64,000 nt of DNA. It comes from Streptomyces xylophagus. GTDB lineage: Bacteria > Actinomycetota > Actinomycetes > Streptomycetales > Streptomycetaceae. Below, piece by piece: positions 37,558 to 46,543 of this stretch. Under the pieces are notes generated by a model that saw only the letters and a program-made list of their open reading frames with translations, had not been told where the DNA came from and searched no databases. How positions within the stretch are numbered: the stretch's first letter is position 1; each line of letters begins with the position of its first letter. The stretch spans positions 124,001 through 188,000 of the forward strand of contig NZ_JNWO01000008.1 of NCBI RefSeq assembly GCF_000716435.1, read 5' to 3'. The translations under genes were made by a program, and so were the position numbers.

Positions 37558-38934
37558 TCATGCGGAACTAGGGCCTCGATCGGACGGGCCGATGCTGTCT
37601 GGTGCGCTCGGTGCTGAGTTCGGAGGCTGCATGAAACCCGCGCCCGCGTACGGGAATTGGCCCGGACCGGTCATGGCGGTCTTGACAGACCGTGCGGGGG
37701 CCCGGCGCCTGCGGACGACTACGGGAATCGCGATCGCCGCTCCGAGGAGTACGGCGGCGCCGATGCCCACCCCGATCCAGAGGGTGTTGTTGCCGCTACC
37801 GTCCTTGGATGCGGTGGCTGCCGCAGCGGAGCCGTCATCCTTTGCCGGAGCACCCGTGCCCGTGGAGTCGGAGGCGTCCGAGGAAGGCGAGTTCGAGCCC
37901 ACAGCCGCGAGGTCCGGGAGGGGGTACTTGTCCGCGGGCCCGGGGTCGCCGGGGTTTGTCAGTGCGATGCGGGGGCGTACGGCGCCGTAGCCGAGGTAGT
38001 CGGTGCGTTCCTTGCCGCTCTTGGGTTTGCTCGCGGTGTTGAGCATCACCCGCAGGACCTGGTTGTTGGTCCAGCTGGGGTGCTTGGACCAGATCAGGGC
38101 GGCGGAGGCGGAGGCGAGGGCAGAGGCGTCGCTGGTGCCGCGCGTCTCGCACACCTTGGTGCTGGATTCGAGGCAGGCCGCGACGATGTCCGCTCCTGGC
38201 GCGACCAGGTCGACCTGGGGCCCGTGCTGGGACTCCTTCGTCGCCTTGACGTTTCTGTCGATCGCCCCGACGCCCACGACACCGGGGATCGCTGCCGGGT
38301 ACTCGACTTCGTTGAGGGCGTCTCCGGTGTTGCCCACGGCCGCGAAGATCAGCTTGCCCTTGGACAGGGCGTAGTCGACGGAGGCGGTCAGCTGCTGTGA
38401 GTGGGCCGTGCTTCCCAGGGAGATGTTGATGACCTTGGCGTCCGAATCCGCCGCGAACCGGATGGCCTTGGCCGTGCTGGTGGCGAAGTCGTCCTGGTTG
38501 CCGTCGGTACGGTTGCGTTCGACGAAGTCAGGTACGCGGATCGGCATGATCTTCGCGCCTGGGGCCAAGCCGTACGAGCCGTTGGTGATGCCTCTGCCAC
38601 CGGTACCGGCGATGATGACCGCCATGCTCGTGCCGTGGCCGTCGTAGTCCGTGCGTTCGTCGCCGGCGCGTTTGGAGAAGTCCTTCCCCGCCACGATCTG
38701 GCCCTGCAGGTCGGGGATGTCGGCTTGGACGCCACTGTCGATCAATGCGACGGTGACGCCTTTGCCCGTGCTGGTCTTCCACATCTGCTGGGCCTGCATG
38801 GCGTCGAGGTACCACTGCCGGCTGCGGATGGTGTCAGCGTGCGCGGGCGTGACGGCGACGCTCGCCAGCAGGACGCCTGCCACGGCCGACACGACCGGTC
38901 CGCGTCGTCTGGCCTGCTTGCTGCGGGTGCGCAT
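37558..38934 (-). CDS. mycP-like: Mycosin-type subtilisin protease
   Basis: The 458-residue S8 protease has a signal peptide (about 1-33). The catalytic triad is visible as VALIDSGV (Asp near 66), DGHGTSMA (His near 100) and GTSDASALASA (Ser near 270). A Ser/Asp-rich linker, a C-terminal membrane helix (about 385-405) and an arginine stop-transfer follow. This is the layout of MycP of type VII secretion systems, which is membrane-anchored with the protease outside. An AGAAGGACG Shine-Dalgarno precedes ATG. No EccB/C/D/E genes are nearby, so it may serve a system encoded elsewhere. Confidence 0.85.
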   Translation of the reverse strand: MRTRSKQARRRGPVVSAVAGVLLASVAVTPAHADTIRSRQWYLDAMQAQQMWKTSTGKGVTVALIDSGVQADIPDLQGQIVAGKDFSKRAGDERTDYDGHGTSMAVIIAGTGGRGITNGSYGLAPGAKIMPIRVPDFVERNRTDGNQDDFATSTAKAIRFAADSDAKVINISLGSTAHSQQLTASVDYALSKGKLIFAAVGNTGDALNEVEYPAAIPGVVGVGAIDRNVKATKESQHGPQVDLVAPGADIVAACLESSTKVCETRGTSDASALASASAALIWSKHPSWTNNQVLRVMLNTASKPKSGKERTDYLGYGAVRPRIALTNPGDPGPADKYPLPDLAAVGSNSPSSDASDSTGTGAPAKDDGSAAAATASKDGSGNNTLWIGVGIGAAVLLGAAIAIPVVVRRRRAPARSVKTAMTGPGQFPYAGAGFMQPPNSAPSAPDSIGPSDRGPSSA

Positions 38935-38988
38935 GTTCGTCCTTCTCGTCGGCGTATTCGTTGAAGCTGCTCGTGGTGTGGGCTGTGC

Positions 38989-40671
38989 TCAGTCGGTTGC
39001 CGGCGGGATGGCGTGCTGGTCGTCTTGGTGCCGGTTGCTCCCGTCGCCCGCCTGGTCGTCCGAACGGTCGCGGGTGCGTTCATCGCGAGGGGAGCGGTCA
39101 GCGCGGCGCGAGGGAGCGGCAGAGCCATCGCGGATCGTTCCGCCGCCCTGCGGCAGCGTGCCGTCGGCATTCGCGTTCGCTCCGCGTACGAGTCCCTCGC
39201 CTCCCGAGGTGAACAGCGCCCTTCTGCGCTGCGGGGCCTGCTTCGGCTGCCCGCCGATGATCCCACCGGACTGGGTGGGCGACCTCGGGCCGCCCCTCGC
39301 CGTACCTTCCCGACCTGGTACGCGTTCTCCGCTGCGGGCGGCCGGTGCCGCGCCCTCGCTCGTACCCCCTGCGACGCCGCCACGGCCCATCGGAGTCTGC
39401 TGCTCGTTCGAGGTGCCGCCGACGACCGTGCCCCGGGGAATCGCACCGGTGGATCGTCCGGCGGGAGAGACGGGGCGGCCGCCGGTGATGCCGTTGGTGC
39501 CCCTGGCCGACGTGGGACCGGGCAGCCCCCTCCCCGGCGTGCCCGGAATACCAGTACCGGCACCGGACATACCGGGGACAGGCGATGCGGTCAGCCCGCG
39601 GCCGGGTACGCGCGGACTGCCGGACGCGCCTGGCTCGGAGGGCGTGCGCAGTGAACTCCGGGCGCCGTACGCGGGACGACCTCCGCCTGCCCCAGTACCG
39701 GGCGGCAACGTCGCGGTACCCCCGAATGCGGGTGGGAGCACACCGGTTGGCGACGATGTCCTGCCGTCCGGGCCGCTCACTCCCAGTAGCGGAGCCGCGC
39801 CAGCAGCAGGGACTGATGGGGTGGAAGGAAGCGTTCCCACGCTGTCGATCGCGGTGTTCGTCGGGATCGCGGTGTTCGTCGGGTGCGTATGGCCTCTCGG
39901 GGCCGTATCGGGCACGTGCGCCACGCTCGCGGGGTGGTGCGGCGCGGACACCTGAGGCGCTGAACTCGTCCCGCTCATACCGGAGTCGACGGCTGTCCTT
40001 CGCCCAGAGGTCTCCACTGGCGTGACGGACTTCTGGCCAGTCGGAACGGAGACCGCGGTTTCGCCACGGGCCTCGGGGACGAACCGCTCCGGCAGCTTCG
40101 GGAACTCGGGCGCCTCCAGCGCGTCGATCTGCTCGGTCGAAGCCGTGTACGACTGGGCGAGCTTGATCATGAGGCCGGCGGCGTCAGCACTGTCGTTGGT
40201 GTACCGGGTCTTGGCCGTCTTCACCTCGGTGTCCGAGGGGCCGTCGTCGTGGTTGCCGACGTCCGTCGCCTTCGCCGCATGCGCGTTGACCACCGACCGT
40301 GCGGTGGCACTCTGCTTTCGCAGGATCTCCAGCTGGGGCTTGACCTCGTGGAGCGTGTCCGCGGCGTGGCCCAGCCACTTGCCCGCGGACTCGCTGTAGT
40401 CGCCCAGACCCAGGGTGGCCAGCGCGGCCTGGTTGCACCACGTCCGGAACGCCTCGCCGCCCTCGCCGTCCCACTCGACCGTCATGCTGTGTGTGCGCAG
40501 GTCGCCGCCGATCTCCTTGATCGTCTTGGCGGCCTGGGTCAGCAGTTCGCCCAGCTCCGTGGCCGTCGTACCGTCCGCGGGCTCGACCATGGCCCACAGC
40601 TCTTCCGGGTCGTGGGCCACGAACCGGGTCTCCTTGACCATCTGCCAGGCCCGACTGCCCCAGTCAGACAT
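38989..40671 (-). CDS. ESX/PPE-like protein with long Pro/Gly-rich tail
   Basis: The 560-residue protein has an N-terminal helical domain (about 1-185) containing VEWDGEGGEAFRTWCNQ near 66-82, a W-x-G-type bend followed by an F/W helix as in WXG/PPE-like substrates. About 350 residues of low-complexity Pro/Gly/Ser/Thr follow, ending in an Arg/Asp-rich stretch. No signal peptide is present. It lies directly upstream of mycosin (54-base gap) in the direction of transcription, so it is a likely type VII substrate or structural partner. The tail probably spans or binds cell wall. Confidence 0.75.
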   Translation of the reverse strand: MSDWGSRAWQMVKETRFVAHDPEELWAMVEPADGTTATELGELLTQAAKTIKEIGGDLRTHSMTVEWDGEGGEAFRTWCNQAALATLGLGDYSESAGKWLGHAADTLHEVKPQLEILRKQSATARSVVNAHAAKATDVGNHDDGPSDTEVKTAKTRYTNDSADAAGLMIKLAQSYTASTEQIDALEAPEFPKLPERFVPEARGETAVSVPTGQKSVTPVETSGRRTAVDSGMSGTSSAPQVSAPHHPASVAHVPDTAPRGHTHPTNTAIPTNTAIDSVGTLPSTPSVPAAGAAPLLGVSGPDGRTSSPTGVLPPAFGGTATLPPGTGAGGGRPAYGARSSLRTPSEPGASGSPRVPGRGLTASPVPGMSGAGTGIPGTPGRGLPGPTSARGTNGITGGRPVSPAGRSTGAIPRGTVVGGTSNEQQTPMGRGGVAGGTSEGAAPAARSGERVPGREGTARGGPRSPTQSGGIIGGQPKQAPQRRRALFTSGGEGLVRGANANADGTLPQGGGTIRDGSAAPSRRADRSPRDERTRDRSDDQAGDGSNRHQDDQHAIPPATD

Positions 40672-40731
40672 GGAGTTGCCCCGCCTTTACCGCCGCGGGC
40701 ATCGTGCTGCCGCTCTTCGCCGACACCGACA

Positions 40732-41292
40732 TCACAAGCCACCGGCTTGCTCATACGCCGGCTGAGAACCCTGTTGGTCGCGGGCCGATCCGTTCGACGC
40801 GCCGCTGGTGTGTGCCCTTGCCGCCGGACCCGCCTCGTCGGCGATCAACTTGTCCGCCTCGACCCGGATCCGGCTCAAGCGGTCGCGGATGCCGTCGTCG
40901 AGGTTGTGATAGCCGCTCTTCGACGCGTCGACCGTGACGACCAGCCCCTCGATCTGCAGCGCCAGCATCTTGGACAGCTGCTCCAGGCGGGAGTGCACGC
41001 GGGTGTAGGAGGCGTGAAGCGCGTCGGCCTCGTCGAAGCTCCCCAGTCGTCCTGTCGGCAGGCCACCGCCGGCGATCCTTCGCGGGGCGGCCTTCGACTG
41101 CTCCAGCTGGGTCAGGAGATCGTCGACCCGCTTCTTGAAGGTCGTCAGCGTCTCGCTCTCGACACGCAGTGCCTGCGCCACAGCGGCACCGACACCGGCA
41201 AGGGGCCCGATGCCCGACGCGGCGATCGCCCCGGCAGCCGCTTCCAGCCCAGCGACAGTTGCCTGCGGATCCCCCGTGCTGTCGACCGCCAC
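40732..41292 (-). CDS. ESX-type helical protein, unknown
   Basis: The 186-residue protein is mostly helical, with an Ala/Gly-rich hydrophobic stretch near 20-42. Long amphipathic helices (about 45-145) and a polar tail follow, giving the general look of small ESX-associated proteins. I chose GTG at 41292 because GGGGAGGAAAC lies immediately upstream; the ATG seven codons earlier would place that ribosome-binding site inside the gene. It is first of the three-gene group with the PPE-like protein and mycosin. Function unknown. Confidence 0.65.
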   Translation of the reverse strand: MAVDSTGDPQATVAGLEAAAGAIAASGIGPLAGVGAAVAQALRVESETLTTFKKRVDDLLTQLEQSKAAPRRIAGGGLPTGRLGSFDEADALHASYTRVHSRLEQLSKMLALQIEGLVVTVDASKSGYHNLDDGIRDRLSRIRVEADKLIADEAGPAARAHTSGASNGSARDQQGSQPAYEQAGGL

Positions 41293-42081
41293 CGTTTCCT
41301 CCCCGTACGGCACGTTGCTCAGCGAGTACCTCGGCCGCTCACTGGCAGTGCCTCATCCGTAACAGATGCAACTCAGCAAGATAGCTGTGATCTTGCGTCT
41401 CGCGGAATCCGGCTGCCACGAAGGCGTGAAGCTGGCTGAAAGCCGATCCTATTGAGGCTCGGAGTCGATTTGCCGCTGCCACGTGTGACCTCCTGCACCG
41501 GCCGGTTGAGTGAGAGTTGGCTGTCGACCGGACGAAGGGAGTCGGTTGTGAATGGCCGATGCGAGACGGTAGCCGACTGTCCGCTCAACGAAGCCGTGCT
41601 GAAGGACCCCGCTGTGACCACTGTGGCAGCAGGAGACCTGCGGGAGCATGAGTACGACTACTCAGTTGGGGTGGCGAATCGCACGGATGCAGTGGGTTGA
41701 GGGTGGCCGAAATCAGGCCATCCGAAAGATCAACTCTGTCAGGCGGGGAGACCGGGGAAGAGGAGACAGCCAGGAGTGGCTGGTACGCGGCGGTCCGTGG
41801 CGCAGAGCCGACCTTGACCAGCGTCCGCGATGGCTGGTCCGCCTACTGGGGTTGGGATGTCGGGCTCGGGGGGTGTCTGCGTGTTTTCGCTGAGCTTGAT
41901 ACCAGCCCGACTGGTGCCAGGCTAGCCGGGGGCCGGCCCAAACCTGGGTCCAGGATGGGGCCGGAAGGGCGATGAAACCTCGTGAACGATCAACACGCCA
42001 CGGACACCCCCATGCTCGCTGAACTGCGCAGACGACGAAAACAGGGGGAGGGAGTGAACTGTGGGGCAATGCTCTGGCGAT
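41293..42081. other. 789-base region at the right end of the island
   Basis: I see no convincing gene. Short open frames exist on both strands without recognisable features. It should contain the promoter of the ESX-type group on the minus strand and the island's right-end recombination region. Confidence 0.5.
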
Positions 42082-42125
42082 CTTGTAATGCGTAGGTCGT
42101 CGGTTCGAATCCGACAGGGGGCTCC
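42082..42125 (+). repeat. Right attachment site (attR), tRNA-Thr 3' fragment
   Basis: This is an exact 44-base copy of 13859-13902: anticodon loop, anticodon 3' stem, variable loop, T-arm and acceptor 3' strand of tRNA-Thr, without the 5' half. It is not a functional tRNA. It marks the displaced original 3' end. Confidence 0.93.
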
Positions 42126-42127
42126 GT

Positions 42128-42164
42128 AAAGGTCCAGGTCGGACACCATTTGACCTGGACCTTT
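42128..42164 (+). terminator. Original tRNA-Thr terminator next to attR
   Basis: Arms AAAGGTCCAGGTC (42128-42140) and GACCTGGACCTTT (42152-42164) are followed by T residues. It is similar in sequence and position to the hairpin after the intact tRNA. Confidence 0.8.
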
Positions 42165-42343
42165 TTCCATTCCGTGACCTAATTTCTGTTGGTGCGTCAG
42201 GTACCCCTACAAGTCGTGGTCGGGCGGTCCCACTTGTAAGGACCTCGGCCAGGTCGAGTGGTCGACCGCTCGCAAGTGCCCGGGACCGGGCACTCGGGTA
42301 GGGCGGTGGACGCGTACCGCGCGCCCGCCATGGGGAGGACATC

Positions 42344-43176
42344 GTGACCTCGTCCGACACGCAACGGCGCGGCCGGGCCGCGAAGTCCGCGGCGCGTAGC
42401 ACGCGGAACGAGACGCTGACCGTCGCGGGGCGGGCGGGCTTTGTCGCCCGTGGTGTCGTGTACGTACTGATCGGGCTGCTGTCCGTCCGGATCGCCGTCG
42501 GCAGCGGCGGCGGCCAGGCGGACCGGCAGGGCGCGCTGCACGAGATCGCGGGGCAGCCCTTCGGGAAAGTGATGCTGTGGGCGCTGGTGGTCGGCTTCGG
42601 CGCCATGGCGGGCTGCCTGCGCCGCGCTCACCCGGGGGCCCGAACGGAAGGTGGGTTCGCGTGTGCTGGACGGCGGCCGGGCGGTCTTCTACGCCTTCGT
42701 CTGCTGGGGCACGGCCACGTATGCCGCCGGGGGCGGTCAGGGTTCCAGCGGCAACGCGAAGGCGTAGGACTGGACGGCATCGGCGCTCAAACTGTCGTAC
42801 GGGCAGGTGCTGGTGGGGGCCGCGGGCTGTCTGCTGATCGGTATCGGCGGGGTACTCGCCGTGCGGGCGGCCGTGCGGCGCTTCCTGAAGCAGCTGGACA
42901 CCGGCGGCATGAGCCACCGTACGAAATACGAAACAGGTCGTCACCGCTCTGGGTGTGGGCGGAGGCGTATCGCGTGGCGTGGTGTTCGTCGCGGCGGGGA
43001 TCTTCATCCTGGTGGCAGCGGTCCGCTTCGACCCGCATGCGGCCAAGGGCGTGGACGCGACGCTCCGCAGCTTCGCGCAGACACCGGTGGGGCCGTGGCT
43101 CCTGGTCGCCGTCGTGATCGGGCTGATCCTCTTCGGTGTCTTCTCCTTCGCCTCCGTTCGGTGGCGCCGCTTGTGA
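42344..43176 (+). pseudogene. Broken DUF1206 membrane protein gene
   Basis: Three frames together read as one DUF1206 protein of about 270 residues with six membrane helices. The first frame (from 42344) gives AGRAGFVARGVVYVLIGLL and LWALVVGFGAMA. A second gives RAVFYAFVCWGTATYAAGGG and GQVLVGAAGCLLIGIGG, with an in-frame TAG at 42765-42767. A third gives GGGVSRGVVFVAAGIF to the end at 43176. Frameshifts lie near 42610-42650 and near 42925. With two frameshifts and a stop it cannot be functional as sequenced. Confidence 0.82.
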
Positions 43177-43435
43177 GCAGGGTGAATCCAGGCCGGGGCG
43201 GCGAGGTTTCGACTCTTCTGCGAGGGCTACTCGTCTGACATGTCCGGACGCTACGGCGGTTACGCCGCGGGGACGGCATCCTCCGGCTTCTCCACGTCCT
43301 TCCCGAGGCCGGCACGGCTGTCGAGGAGCCCGGGCCGGAGCTTCTGCCGGCGACCTGGACATACAGATGACTGCTGGACGTACGGATGACTGATGGACGT
43401 GCCCGGTGTGCCGGGCGTTGCCCCCGGGAGGGGCC

Positions 43436-45031
43436 ATGGAACTGGCCGACTGGCTGCTCGCGCCCGGCGAGCGGGGTAACCCCGCGACCCGTCTGGAGAG
43501 CCGTCGGCCCGGAGGCGCGGCGTGGTCGACGGGGAACCGGGTACGTCCTCTCGTCCACGGTGCGGTGTACTTCGGTGAACTGCTCAAGGCTGTCCGCGCC
43601 CAACAGCCGGGCGACTTGCTGCTGTTCACCGACTGGCGCGGCGACCCCGACGAACGGCTCGACGGCCCCGGCAGCGAGATCGGACAGGTCCTGTGTGCGG
43701 CGGCCGAGCGCGGTGTCGTCGTCAAGGGGCTGATCTGGCGTTCTCATCTGGACCGCTTCCAGTTCAGCGAACGCGAGAACCGTCACCTCGGTGAGGAGAT
43801 CAGGGCGGCGGGCGGCGAGTGCCTGCTCGACATGCGGGTGCGCCCCGGCGGCTCGCACCACCAGAAGTCCGTCGTACTGCGCCACCCGGGACGGCCCGAG
43901 CGGGACGTCGCCTTCGTCGGCGGCATCGACCTGTGCCACAGCCGCCGCGACGACACCGCACACCGGGGCGACCCGCTCAGCCAGCCGTTCGCCGCCGTCT
44001 ACGGGGCGCGTCCGCCCTGGCACGACATCCAGCTCGCGATCCACGGTCCCGCCGTCGGCGATGTCGAAGCCAACTTCCGCGAACGCTGGGAGGACCCGGC
44101 CCCACTCAGCCGCAGCCCGCTGGTGCGGCTGCGAGAGCTCCGGCGCCATGAGGACACCACCGCGGACCCGCTGCCCGCGCAGCTGGACGACCCCGAGCCC
44201 TGCGGAACGCAGACCGTGCAGTTGCTGCGCACCTACCCGGCCCGTATCCACGGCTACGACTTCGCCCCGCACGGCGAGCGCAGCATCGCCCGCGGTTACC
44301 AAAAGGTTCTGCGCCGGGCCCGGTCGCTGATCTACCTGGAGGACCAGTACCTGTGGTCCGCGCAGGTCGTCAGGTGCTTCGCCGAGGCGCTGGCCGCCCA
44401 CCCCGGGTTGCGGCTCGTCGCGGTCATTCCCGCCCAGCCCGACGAGGACGGGCGGGTGGCCCGGGCGATGAACCTCGTCGGGCGGATCAGCGCCCTGAAG
44501 CTGCTGCGCCGCGCGGGCGGCGACCGGGTCGCCGTCTACGCGGTGGAGAACCACGCCGGGACTCCCGTGTACGTCCACGCGAAGGTCTGCGTCATCGACG
44601 ACGTGTGGGCCTCGGTCGGATCGGACAACGTCAACCGCCGCTCCTGGACGCACGATTCCGAGCTGGGCTGCGCCGTTGTGGACGAGGCGATCGACCCCCG
44701 GGAGCCACGCGACCCCGGAGGCCTCGGCGACGGCGCCCGCACCTACGCCCGCGACCTGCGCCTCGAACTGGCCCGCGAGCATCTGGACAGCGGTGACCCG
44801 CAGGGCCTGTGCGACCCGGTGAAGGCATTCCGCGCCTTCGCGGAGTCGGCCGCCGCGCTGGACGCGTGGTACGACGGCGGATGCCGGGGACCCAGGCCTC
44901 CCGGCCGCCTGCGGACCTACCGCACCCCGCGTCTGTCGCCCGTCACAACGGCCCTGGTCACCCCGCTCTACCGACTGCTCGCCGACCCCGACGGCCGCCC
45001 GCTGGCCCTGCGCCGCACCCACTCGTACTGA
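43436..45031 (+). CDS. Phospholipase D-family protein
   Basis: The 531-residue protein has two HKD-type half-sites. The first is HHQKSVVL near 140, whose usual trailing Asp is displaced; the second is the full HAKVCVIDD near 380, followed by GSDNVNRRSW. It therefore looks like a phosphatidyl-transferring or hydrolysing PLD enzyme, but substrate and location are uncertain. No signal peptide is seen, so it is likely cytoplasmic or membrane-associated. I took ATG at 43436, with GGAGGGG just upstream, over an ATG ten codons earlier. Confidence 0.85.
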   Translation: MELADWLLAPGERGNPATRLESRRPGGAAWSTGNRVRPLVHGAVYFGELLKAVRAQQPGDLLLFTDWRGDPDERLDGPGSEIGQVLCAAAERGVVVKGLIWRSHLDRFQFSERENRHLGEEIRAAGGECLLDMRVRPGGSHHQKSVVLRHPGRPERDVAFVGGIDLCHSRRDDTAHRGDPLSQPFAAVYGARPPWHDIQLAIHGPAVGDVEANFRERWEDPAPLSRSPLVRLRELRRHEDTTADPLPAQLDDPEPCGTQTVQLLRTYPARIHGYDFAPHGERSIARGYQKVLRRARSLIYLEDQYLWSAQVVRCFAEALAAHPGLRLVAVIPAQPDEDGRVARAMNLVGRISALKLLRRAGGDRVAVYAVENHAGTPVYVHAKVCVIDDVWASVGSDNVNRRSWTHDSELGCAVVDEAIDPREPRDPGGLGDGARTYARDLRLELAREHLDSGDPQGLCDPVKAFRAFAESAAALDAWYDGGCRGPRPPGRLRTYRTPRLSPVTTALVTPLYRLLADPDGRPLALRRTHSY

Positions 45032-45043
45032 ACGGCACCCGCG

Positions 45044-45214
45044 TCAGTGGACCGGGCGTCGGCGCGAGCGCAGAACCGAGCGCACAAGCAGGTACAACAC
45101 GGCAACGACGAGGAGCAGCACGCCCGTTGACAGCAGATACAGCATGCCGTCCACGACAGCGCCGATGATGATCAGCGCGACGGCGCTGCAGAGAACAACC
45201 AGGAAAGAGACCAT
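45044..45214 (-). CDS. Small two-helix membrane protein (56 aa)
   Basis: Reading the minus strand from ATG at 45214 gives 56 residues with two hydrophobic helices (about 3-20 and 23-42) and a basic Arg-rich C-terminus. GGAGG lies ten bases upstream. It is convergent with the phospholipase D gene. No family can be assigned, but the composition is typical of small streptomycete membrane proteins. Confidence 0.65.
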   Translation of the reverse strand: MVSFLVVLCSAVALIIIGAVVDGMLYLLSTGVLLLVVAVLYLLVRSVLRSRRRPVH

Positions 45215-45347
45215 GGCCCTACGCCTCCGGGCATCGGGGCGGATGGCGCGATTACCTCAACTTCAAGGTGGACGCAACCTGTGGCGATGGCCTGCCGGGC
45301 AGAACGGTTCTACCGTGGGGAGGGGAAGTGGATCCCGGGAGCGCGTC

Positions 45348-45650
45348 ATGATCGTCATCGGACTCGTCATCCTCGTCGCCGCGCTGGTCATCGGCGTCGC
45401 CGGCGTCCTTTCCAACAGCGGCGGCGCCCACGGGTTCACCGGCGGATTCTCGGTCTTCGGTGTCGACGTCACCGGCTCCACCGGCACGCTCTTCCTCTAC
45501 GGCATCATCGTCGGAGCGTCGGCTCTGCTCGGGCTGAGCCTGATCCTGACCGGTACACGCCGCACCACTCGCCATCGCCGGTTGCGCCGCAGGGCCTCTC
45601 CCACCGGCGACCTTCCCGCCCCCGACAACCAGGCGCCGCATCGGTCATGA
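45348..45650 (+). CDS. Small membrane protein, unknown
   Basis: The 100-residue protein has two hydrophobic helices (about 2-20 and 45-67), a glycine-rich loop containing FSVFGVDVTGSTG, and a basic Arg/His tail. ATG at 45348 has GGGAG upstream. This layout is common in Streptomyces beside stress genes. Function unknown. Confidence 0.7.
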   Translation: MIVIGLVILVAALVIGVAGVLSNSGGAHGFTGGFSVFGVDVTGSTGTLFLYGIIVGASALLGLSLILTGTRRTTRHRRLRRRASPTGDLPAPDNQAPHRS

Positions 45651-45747
45651 CCGGCCGGCTGCGGCACGGACCGTCGGCCGATACGGCGGGCAGCCCGTTG
45701 CTTCTTGCCCGGGTCCACTGTGTCCGTTCGCCGCTCCGCCGACGGTG

Positions 45748-46464
45748 TCAGACCAGCAGTCCGGGGAGGGGTTCGGAGTCGTCGATGAAGGCGCGGGCCA
45801 CGTCGGACAGGCGCCGGTTGTGGGCGCGGGCGTAGCCGCGCAGGGTGGTGAAGGCCTGTTCCATGTCGATGTTCTGGCGTTCGGCGAGTTTCCCTTTGGC
45901 CTGTTCGATCAGTACGCGGCTGTTCAGCGCGGTCTGCAACTGTTCGTTGAGGACGGTGCTGCGGGCGCTGGAGCGTTGTTGGAGCAGGCTGATGGTGGCG
46001 ACGTCGGCCAGGGCCTGGGCGACGGGCGCGTCGACCGGGTCGAAGGGGCCAGGGGTGGCGTGGAAGAGGTTCAGGGCGCCGACGGTCTCGTCCCGTAGGC
46101 GCATCGGCAGTGCCTGGACGGCTCCGAATCCGCTGCGGTGGGCGGCGGTGACGAACCGCGGCCAGCGGTCGATCTCCCGGGTGAGGTCGGGGACGATCAC
46201 CTGTGCGCCGGTGCGGAAGGCTGCCAGGCAGGGGCCCTCGTCGTTCTGGAGCTGGAAGAGTTCCAGGAGGCGTACCTGTTCGTCGGAGGCGGCCATCACG
46301 CGGAGTTCGCCGTCGCGGTCGGCGAGCAGTACCCCGGCGGCGCTCGCGCCGAGCATGCCGACGCAGCGGTCGGTGAGCAGGCGCAGGAAATCGATGAGGT
46401 CGAAGTCGGCGACCAGGTTGTCGGCCAGCTCGACGAACGTCTTGGCCAGGAGCTGCTGATTCAT
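45748..46464 (-). CDS. GAF-ANTAR regulator 2
   Basis: The 238-residue protein has a GAF sensor domain (about 10-155) with NDEGPCLAAFRTG near 73-85, and a C-terminal ANTAR domain (about 170-228) with LNSRVLIEQAKGKLAE. ANTAR domains bind paired hexanucleotide hairpins in mRNA to prevent termination; the GAF ligand is unknown. ATG at 46464 follows the ANTAR gene upstream by 79 bases. The open frame extends much further upstream, but that is antisense-like shadow of the other gene. Confidence 0.85.
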   Translation of the reverse strand: MNQQLLAKTFVELADNLVADFDLIDFLRLLTDRCVGMLGASAAGVLLADRDGELRVMAASDEQVRLLELFQLQNDEGPCLAAFRTGAQVIVPDLTREIDRWPRFVTAAHRSGFGAVQALPMRLRDETVGALNLFHATPGPFDPVDAPVAQALADVATISLLQQRSSARSTVLNEQLQTALNSRVLIEQAKGKLAERQNIDMEQAFTTLRGYARAHNRRLSDVARAFIDDSEPLPGLLV

Positions 46465-46543
46465 CGTGGGCACCCTCGATGGAGACTGGTCCCGCCGGGA
46501 GAAGGCGGGAAGTACAGCACGGTTGTCGGATGGCGCCGGTGCA

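Larger units (their letters stand above)
13859..42125. mobile_element. 28-kb genomic island integrated in tRNA-Thr
   Basis: The element is bounded by the perfect 44-bp tRNA-derived repeats. Its left end carries an integrase C-terminal relic and phage head-gene remnants. The cargo is a BREX/DISARM-like block, a STAND-NTPase operon, a DUF1023 hydrolase with lipoproteins and a mycosin/ESX group. Core genes (msiK and upstream) lie to the left. No intact integrase, excisionase, replication or transfer gene was recognised, so it seems fixed unless mobilised in trans. It may be composite, built from successive insertions. Confidence 0.88.

Noticed and set aside
33820..41292. Full type VII secretion system
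   Set aside because: EccB, EccC, EccD and EccE were looked for and are absent; only mycosin and substrate-like genes occur.
42082..42125. Second tRNA-Thr gene
   Set aside because: The 5' half (acceptor 5' strand, D-arm, anticodon 5' stem) is missing; it is attR.
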